Positions 57,631 through 64,000 of a stretch of DNA of 64,000 bases are shown in pieces. Both the position numbers and the translations under genes were made by a program. Below the pieces are notes generated by a model. The model had not been told where the DNA came from. It made no database searches and saw only the letters and a list, made by a program, of their open reading frames with translations. Position 1 is the stretch's first letter. The number at the start of each line of letters is the position of its first letter. This stretch comes from Tetmemena sp. SeJ-2015 (Eukaryota; Ciliophora; Spirotrichea; Sporadotrichida; Oxytrichidae), in NCBI GenBank assembly GCA_027382625.1, contig JAJKFJ010022879.1, positions 1 to 64,000 on the forward strand. Direction: 5' to 3'.

Positions 57631-58076
57631 ACAGTGCCAAGTTAGACCTGCTATTTTATGTTTATTTATTCAGTAAGCTCTTATTCTTATTGAAAGTGAA
57701 CATAGTTCTCAAGTTCGTAGGGATTGCAAAACAAGAAGAAGCCATTTACAAGTTAAAGACAACATAAAATATATAGAAGAAAGTTCAATCTTTGATAAGA
57801 TTAACCAGAGACAAAGCTTTTTTGGAGAGATGACAAAGCTGGCTAACTTTTACTTAGAATTGTTAGATTATTTTGAGTGGCTCCTCTTATTTTCATATTT
57901 ATATTTACTATTTTATGGTAATTTTCTTTGATGAAATTCTCAATTTAAAATTGAATCATAGGAATAAAAAGTCCATAAAATTATTCTATGTGAATAGTAA
58001 GAAACGTATTTAATCTAATCCCACGAGATTTTTTAAAGATAAGCAAATTGTTATAAAATTAAATCATAATTTATCA
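57631..58076. other. Divergent spacer, CcmE / UFSP2
   Basis: AT-rich with no gene. It is the shared 5' region of two genes transcribed apart. Confidence 0.5.
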
Positions 58077-59389
58077 ATGGAAAATTCAGTAGAAAGGATT
58101 TCAATTCACGAGGGAGTTTAACTCTTCCTGGAATCCTCTTGGACCTCAACTAATCATTCCTCTGTCAAGGTGTTTCCTACTTCTTGGATTAAGGGAAAAA
58201 GAAGTTCTCTCAGCTTTTCAAACTAGCGAGTCCGATCTTTAATAGGATATTGAAAATATCTTCCTCTCATATATTGCTAAATTTGTAGATAGAATTTAAC
58301 TTCAGATAACTTGCATGATCAGATCGATCTTTTCCTAAAGCATGTTAAGAGAGTGCTTTCCGCAAGCCTATTCCCCCTTTCTGAACAGAAAAATGTAATT
58401 CATCAATACTCTATTTTAACTTAAATATATTTAGTTAATGCTCCTTAATTACAATTTAAGAGAAAGTGCTATTTTAGTGAGCATGCTTAATTAGTTTGGT
58501 CCTTCTGAGTTCCACCAAACCAATTTCAAGGCCTAAAGTTATTTAGCAGAGAGACTTGATCACGTTAATAAGTTCTGCTACGAAATTAAAGGCTCTAGAT
58601 TAATGGCTTAGAATGCTCTTTAGGTTAAAGGAGAAATCAATTATGATAGGCCCCTCCTCATTCATTCTTCCCTAATGAAGAAAAACAGTAAATTATCCAT
58701 AAAATATTAAAGACTTTAGACTTTGAAGGAAAAGTCAGCAATAAATACGTAGTAGGAGGAGACTATCTCTACTACCATTATATGCAGGATAGTTTCAATG
58801 ACAACGTAAAATTCACTCTAAATTAAACTTTTATAGGGATGGGGGTGCGCTTATAGATCCCTCTAAACGTTAATCTCCTTTTTCAAGTACGAGGGCTTTG
58901 CTCCTAAATTAGAGATCCCAACTCACAAACAAATACAAGAGGCTCTGGTTTCACTAGAAGATAAAGAGAAGGAAATAATAGGATCCAACTAGTGGATAGG
59001 CGCTTTCGAAGTGAGTCTTTGCATGCAGTACTTCTTAAATGTGAGCTTTAGTTTCATTTTTATAATTTTAGATCGATTGCAAGATTATGAACCTCGGTTC
59101 AGGTTTGGAATTACAGACTAAGGGTAAAGAACTGCGCAATCACTTTATCACTGAAGGCACTCCTATAATGATAGGCGGAGGACTATATGCTCACACTATA
59201 ATTGGAGTAGACTATTGTGAGGAAGAAGATGATGTGAGATTCTTAATACTGGATCCTCATTATCCGGGTGCAGATGGAAACATTAAAAATATTTTACAAA
59301 AAGGGTGGTGCGCATGGAAGGACGTGTCTATGTTTGATCCAGCAGCATTTTACAATCTATGTATGCCAATTAAGCCAAGTGACTACTGA
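58077..59389 (+). CDS. UFSP2: UFM1-specific cysteine protease (UFSP2-like, peptidase C78)
   Basis: The start at 58077 gives MENSVERISIHEGVQLFLES. The catalytic Cys motif NGWGCAYRSLQT is formed across an intron at about 58807-58837 (GTAAAATTCA...CTTTTATAG). Then come FFKYEGFAPKLEIPTHKQIQ, GSNQWIGAFE, an intron (about 59010-59072, GTGAGTC...ATTTTAG), and LRNHFITEGTPIMIGGGLYA with HTIIGVDY, FLILDPHYPGADGNI (catalytic Asp-Pro-His) and KGWCAWKDVSMFDPAAFYNL. All catalytic residues of the family are present. It matures UFM1 and removes it from targets, usually at the ER. The N-terminal part (58200-58700) has frame changes from IESs or introns that I did not fully resolve. Confidence 0.92.
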
Positions 59390-59597
59390 AATGAAGAAAT
59401 TTAAATCTTAGTTTAATTAAGCATCATACTTCAATAAACTTATAGTGATTCATATTGCGCAATAGAAACTATATTTATATGTTATGAATATGAAGAATAA
59501 ATAATGAAAAAATGAAGAATTATTCACATTTGTATCCATTCTTATTTTTAAATAGTTTGTATTTTAACTTTAAATTTAGATTGAGAATAGTATAATT

Positions 59598-61201
59598 TCA
59601 ATCATCATTTTAGTTTTCAAATCTATTGTGTGATATGTCATTCTGGCCACTGAGTCCACTCTTGACTATCTCGTTTGTTCTCATGGTCATTCTGTCTCTA
59701 GCTAATTCACGCTTCGCCTTTTCCTGCTTCTATCTGCGCAGATCCTCTTTAATGAAGAAAGATAGAACGAATGCAATTAAGAGTGATCCAACGTATATTG
59801 CCTCAGATATAACGCACCCCCTCTACCCATAGTCATTTATCAGCTGACTACTAATCACAGTCTAAGGAAAAAGTATAATTAGTACACTTAAACTTACATA
59901 TACAATTCCGAAAAGCTGACCAGCAAACATAAGCAATCCAGTTGAGTAGGACTCTTCAATTGGATATGTCACTTCTACTCCCAGCTCAAAACCAACTGCC
60001 ATTATTGGAATCATTGAAAATCCAACGATGAAAAAAATTGATAAAACATTTCAATGAAGCAGAAAAGAGTTGTCAGCCAAGTTAGCTTAGGATAAAAACT
60101 GAAAGCCATTCCAACTGTACTGAGAGCAGACAGCAAGCATATTATTATGACTGATAGTTTATAGACCTTCTTAATTTCTACCCATATTCCAAAGGCCGCA
60201 GACCCTATGATACCTCCGATGATAAAGACAGCTCCGAAAACTGAAGCTTCATCTTATGAGAAACCATATTGTCCAGCGATTTCTCCCACCACGGTTCCTA
60301 AAGTATTGAAAACTCCTTGAATGAATCCAAAAATAACTATCAAGAGCCAGACAACTTTATTTCTGAAGAGGTCCCTCATACTTTTCATAAATGGTTCTTT
60401 CTGTATCTCAGAGGATGCACTTGGAGGAGTGGGTGGCTTATCTCTGAAGAAAATGACAACTAAAATAGCGACAACAGTTCCAATAATGGCCTGACATAGT
60501 AGTGATTAGAATATGTGCTTTCTTGCTTGATCTTTGAAATTAGGGTCTTTATCAGGATCGTCAACAAATATTGAAGGAACTAGGAATCCAGCTGCTGCTC
60601 CTAAGGGTATAGAAGCAGTACCAATTGTTGTAAAAATATAAAATTTGTAGCGATAACTCTCTGCATTTATCATGAACGCAAACTAATAATCTTACTCCTT
60701 TCTCTCCGTACCAAATACCTGCCATTTTAGCAGGAGCGTTTGTCAGAAAAGGTTGCCCAACGGCAGCTATCATCTGGCCAATAATCAAAATCCAAAATCC
60801 TTCATTTACAAGGCATTTTATCCACATTCCGACTTAATAAGTATAGAGTAATTTCAAATAAATTTACAATACCAACTGCAGTGAACAGAGTTCCTATCAA
60901 TATCTAAAAGCGATTATAGCATATAAATCAAAAGTATTTTTAAACTTACACCCTTTCTGCAACCCCATGCATCCAGCGCATAGTTACTAGGAAAATTAAG
61001 AAGAAGATAAACTCCCATGTATACCAAGGAAATCGTATTAACAGTAGTCGTATTCTAATCATAAGCGTTGCTAACTGCGTCTGCCACTGGCTACAGAGAT
61101 ATCCAAGCAATTTAATTAAGAGCAGCTGCGAAGCAATAAAGAGCGAGATTGAAGAACCTGTATCTGTAGAGTATGTAATCTCCATTTTAATTTTAAGCCA
61201 T
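59598..61201 (-). CDS. Major facilitator transporter of the FLVCR/MFSD7 type
   Basis: From the possible start at 61201 (MAQNQNGDYILYRYRFFNLA), or slightly further upstream where DPLLPFDPSK is open: helix I LYCFAAALNQIAWISLQPVA, MGVYLLLNFPSNYALDAWGC (the PxxxAxDxxGxR loop of FLVCR proteins), GFWILIIGQMIAAVGQPFLT, APAKMAGIWYGEKG, a central cytosolic loop rich in Pro/Ser/Lys, VVWLLIVIFGFIQGVFNTLG, EASVFGAVFIIGGVIG, and a Lys/Arg-rich C-terminal tail ending NQNDD at TGA 59598-59600. Interruptions near 60660-60700, 60830-60950 and 60040 are IESs or introns. By family it is a choline/ethanolamine or heme-type transporter; the substrate is not inferable. Confidence 0.82.
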
Positions 61202-61599
61202 GCTGATTTTTGAAGGGTCAAATGGAAGTAATGGATCTCTTGATTCATATGAAGTTTTATTCAATGCTTACGGCTTAAAATAAAATGAGATATTGATAAT
61301 TGATTTGGCATAGATGCTTAATTTGATTAGACACCCCCATTGGTGAAGCTTTGAGAGTTTTAAGTTGTTCCACTATAAAATTCAGTTAACTTAGCTATCT
61401 ATCTTTACCTTCTACTAGGTGGATTATTTGACTGTCTCTCTTTAATGTTCAACTCACCAATAGACATGACTTTGTTAAGCATGTTATAAATATATTATAG
61501 ATGAATCTATACATTTATTTTTGTATTTGATTAAGGACTGTTGTGATCCCTTTTAGAATTGTTGTCGCTTGCAATAAAAACTTCATCATTTTCATCGTC

Positions 61600-61641
61600 T
61601 CTCTCAAGGACTTAATTCATATAGTAACCAAAAAGTTCCTG
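61600..61641 (+). repeat. 42-bp direct repeat, copy 1
   Basis: TCTCTCAAGGACTTAATTCA... is repeated exactly at 61746-61787, 146 bp away, in the spacer between the MFS and endonuclease V genes. The DNA between the copies is relatively GC-rich (CCACGTCACCGCGAAAGCCC). It could be a recent tandem duplication or a long rearrangement repeat. Confidence 0.85.
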
Positions 61642-61745
61642 GTGTTAGCCACCCCTAACGGGCATATAATACTTAATCGATTTAAAGTAATTCACAGGCG
61701 TAAGTCCTTGATCAGTTGTGCCACGTCACCGCGAAAGCCCATCGT

Positions 61746-61787
61746 TCTCTCAAGGACTTAATTCATATAGTAACCAAAAAGTTCCTG
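61746..61787 (+). repeat. 42-bp direct repeat, copy 2
   Basis: Exact copy of 61600-61641; the sequences diverge immediately on both sides. Confidence 0.85.
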
Positions 61788-62052
61788 ATGGCTTTATGGC
61801 ATCGTTTAGCCACTGCCGATATTAGGAGGACTCTCTTGCATTTTATATTATGGCAAATGTGCTAAATAATCAAAAGTCTTTAATAAAAAGTTCTAATTTT
61901 GGCAATAATTTGATTGAATTTATTAATTAATTATCTTCTCTAATAAATAACTTAAATCATCCCTTATATTGATAAGTCATTTCTCATGAAACTGATAACA
62001 CCCCCTAATTATTCACTTCTCACTTTCAAGCTTTTTTAAAATCTCTACTCTC

Positions 62053-63221
62053 TCAGCTATCGTAGTATTTCTTAACCAAGGATCTTGATTTGAGATCAGC
62101 GCATCTAATGGGTTCGGGAATCCTGAATTTCTTGATGCAAGACTTCACAACATCAATTGCAGTTTTAAGCGTTATTCTATGCCCTACTGAAATTATAATA
62201 GGATTCTTGCTGTCATTCGTACTCCTCAAGGCAGCTCCCCAAACCTTTCCTGAGTTTCCTACTAACTCTTATAAATCGCCGCCTTTGTGCAAAGTTTAAT
62301 CGCATAGATCCTTCACTCCAAGTTGAGTCAAGCCATCGACTGCGAAAACAGTTTTCCCCACTCCAATTGAGGGAAGGTTTTACAAAACTCCGATATGAGA
62401 TGCGCATCCAAAGCCACGAGTGTGTAAGATAAAAAATTAATACCGTTACCGTCTACAAGAAGAACGTCGGGCCATAAATCTGGTTTATTCTACTTCAGCC
62501 TAGTGAACAAGATATTGTATACAGGTACCTCCTTGAAAGCTAAAAAGCCTGGTATGTAGGATAATAAATGAAAAGTTATTTTTAAATAATCTGCAGTTTC
62601 CTATTCAAAGTCTTCATATATAACTTTCATGTTCGGGTATTAGCAAATGATTAAAGCGGCAACAGCTTTCCTATCATCAGTCTTGCTATAGCTGATATCA
62701 ATCGCTGCAATATTTCTTATTGTGCTATTTTAGCTGTCTTATGCATCAATTTTCCATGCAAATTCATCTCTATCTTCAACAAGTTGTTGTTTCAGGGCTT
62801 TTTATTCCGCCTTCCATTTATTCCTTACTTCGACATCTACTTATTCTTAAAGCTTTTAGAACTTAGATTGCTTCTTCGAGACTCTCTTCTAACCATTAGA
62901 TTAATCCTCTTCACCATCATAAGTTTGAACTTTAGCAGGTTTCTACTACTTTTGTCCACCTTACTTTTGAGGATTAGCTTTAATAGTCTTGGCTTAAGGA
63001 TTTTTAGAGGCTGAAGTAGATGAGCCGAACTCAAATGCTCCCCAGTCTGCACCTTTCTTTTCCTCTTCTTGACTCTAATGAGTTTTCTTTACCTCTTCCT
63101 AATCAGTTAGTAGAGATTTTCTACTTTCTATTAAAGTGATTCCATGAACCTTGTTTTTGTAATAAGAATTTAATTTCCCTCTTATAATTATTTCAGCCTA
63201 TCTTAAAGTGAGGGAAGGCAT
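62053..63221 (-). CDS. ENDOV: Endonuclease V (inosine-specific nuclease) with charged N-terminal extension
   Basis: The catalytic core has the EndoV pattern: NIAAIDISYSKTDDRKAVAA (first catalytic Asp), LSYIPGFLAFKEVP (catalytic Glu in the F-x-E context), PDVLLVDGNG (Asp), HTRGFGCASHIGVL (HPRG-like), LPSIGVGKTVFAVDGL and ISVGHRITLKTAIDVV. A short interruption (about 62432-62450) lies between DGNG and HTRG. The start at 63221 (MPSLTLRQAEIIIRGKLNS) adds about 130 residues rich in Lys, Gln and Glu (QEEEKKGADWGAFEFGSS; NPQKQGGQKQQKPAKVQ) before the core, not usual for ENDOV. TGA is at 62053-62055. In eukaryotes ENDOV cleaves inosine-containing RNA. The basic extension might add RNA binding, which is inference. 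Confidence 0.88.
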
Positions 63222-63263
63222 AACTAGAAAATAGTATTTTGGAATTAAAAGAATCTTTTAAAA

Positions 63264-64000
63264 ATGGATCGAAATTTCATTCAGTTTTGGACGGGCAATC
63301 CATCCGTTGATATATATCATGGTGAACTTGAAGTTCAATAAAAGTAACATAGGCACTTTTTGTAAAGAATAGGGTTTTAAAAATTCATTGTTAAGAAACC
63401 ATCTTATTATCCTATGTATGATGCATTCTTTTTAATATATATTAGTATTTTTGTACTTATTCCAATCAGAGTTCTTGTGCTGCCCTGAAATACCAACACA
63501 CATGCATATATTGGAGTTCTGCGAATTCCTAGAGCCTTTTTAAAAGTCTATAAACAAAATACGAGTGCTCAGAGGAAGTGAAAATCATACTTATACGGTC
63601 ATCCTTAAAATGAACTCTAGTAAGATTTAAAAAACCTTGCTCACCACTTTTTATAGTTGAAGAGGCAGCTACTTTTGCAAAGGAAAATCATGGAAAAAGG
63701 TTCAATAGTATAGAAGAGGATGTATGCATTGTTTATGAACTCAAATCATCTTCCATCAAGTATCAATTAATTATTTATGTTGAAGTCTGACAAGAAATGC
63801 GATGATAATGAACTCCCAGAAATTATCAATACCGGAACTCACCAACAAAATTTGCATCATCATCTACTTTTAAATGCGTACAATAGATATGTAGATCACA
63901 AAAGCTAAGTTCATTAAAATCCAGGGATACTATTTCAGACAGAAAAGGATTAATCTAACTGCCCTATATGCTTGGAATGTCTCTCCCCATCTTAAAGACC
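63264..64000 (+). CDS. BRAP2-like RING E3 ubiquitin ligase, 5' part (runs off the window)
   Basis: The start at 63264 gives MDRNFIQFWTGNPSVDIYHG, the BRAP2 signature (FFSGNPSVEIVHG). After an interruption (about 63430-63475) the RRM-like BRAP2 domain continues: CCPEIPTHMHILEFCEFLEP, KSINKIRVLRGSENHTYTVI, then FNSIEEDVCIVYELKS after a frame change near 63690. At the window end the first RING cysteines appear as NCPICLECL. The rest of the RING, the UBP-type zinc finger and the coiled coil should follow beyond 64000. It is divergent from ENDOV with only 42 bp between start codons. Confidence 0.85.

Larger units (their letters stand above)
61242..62052. other. Spacer between MFS and endonuclease V genes
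   Basis: Apart from the 42-bp direct repeat pair, no gene is supportable. The open + frame 61543-61761 is created by the repeat segment and has no family features. Confidence 0.45.

Noticed and set aside
1..64000. tRNA, rRNA and telomere-repeat arrays
   Set aside because: I saw no cloverleaf with box A/B pairs, no conserved rRNA blocks and no C4A4 tracts, only single CCCCA-type ends in the TIR element.

Overview
The window is germline (micronuclear) DNA of a hypotrich/spirotrich ciliate of the Oxytricha-Stylonychia-Tetmemena kind. Evidence: (1) TAA and TAG are read as glutamine and only TGA stops; for example TAG encodes the conserved Gln of the kinesin P-loop (YGQTSSGKT), TAA the Gln of the cyclophilin GRGGQS motif, and TAG the Gln before the UFSP2 catalytic GWGC. 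(2) Introns are tiny (22-60 nt, GT..AG). (3) Nearly every gene is cut by AT-rich internal eliminated sequences (IESs) flanked by short direct repeats (pointers); joining the pointers restores frame and conserved protein motifs. (4) Two genes are scrambled: their macronuclear-destined segments (MDSs) are out of order or inverted. The exact species cannot be fixed from the sequence alone. Several genes also carry isolated 1-nt frame breaks that I could not resolve; these may be assembly indels or unrecognised junctions.

Layout. 0-3.2 kb: cyclic-nucleotide-binding protein (+). 3.2-14.1 kb: a small secreted-protein gene whose last MDS lies 10 kb away, marked by a 21-bp repeat at 4021-4041 and 14019-14039; inside that gap sit the two halves of another, unrecognised gene and, between them, a 7.2-kb nested palindromic element. 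14.2-15.6 kb: PCID2/Thp1-type PCI protein. 15.7-17.5 kb: MATE transporter (-). 18.3-21.6 kb: MORN-repeat protein (-). 21.9-22.9 kb: cyclophilin (+). 23-24 kb: small membrane protein (-). 24.3-27.3 kb: scrambled six-EF-hand-type calcyphosin-like protein (-). 27.8-28.7 kb: aquaporin (-). 29.2-33.6 kb: Q-rich coiled-coil protein (+). 33.7-36.9 kb: kinesin (+). 37.2-41 kb: CK1-family kinase (+). 41.6-42 kb: GC-rich hairpin island. 42-45.6 kb: CK1-like pseudokinase (+). 45.8-49.2 kb: Kelch protein with an inverted 3' segment. 49.6-51.6 kb: seven-TM GOST-type protein (-). 51.8-53.1 kb: Mo25-like (+). 53.1-56.8 kb: element with perfect 133-bp terminal inverted repeats. 57-57.6 kb: CcmE (-). 58.1-59.4 kb: UFSP2-like protease (+). 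59.6-61.2 kb: MFS transporter (-). 62.1-63.2 kb: endonuclease V (-). 63.3 kb to the end: 5' part of a BRAP2-like RING protein (+).

The genes are unrelated housekeeping, signalling and cytoskeletal functions. What links them is the genome-rearrangement architecture. Its clearest expression is the EF-hand gene, where I can place 22 scrambled pointers joining 23 MDSs in an odd/even zipper and recover an uninterrupted conserved protein across all of those joins. Two breaks near its 5' end stay unexplained.
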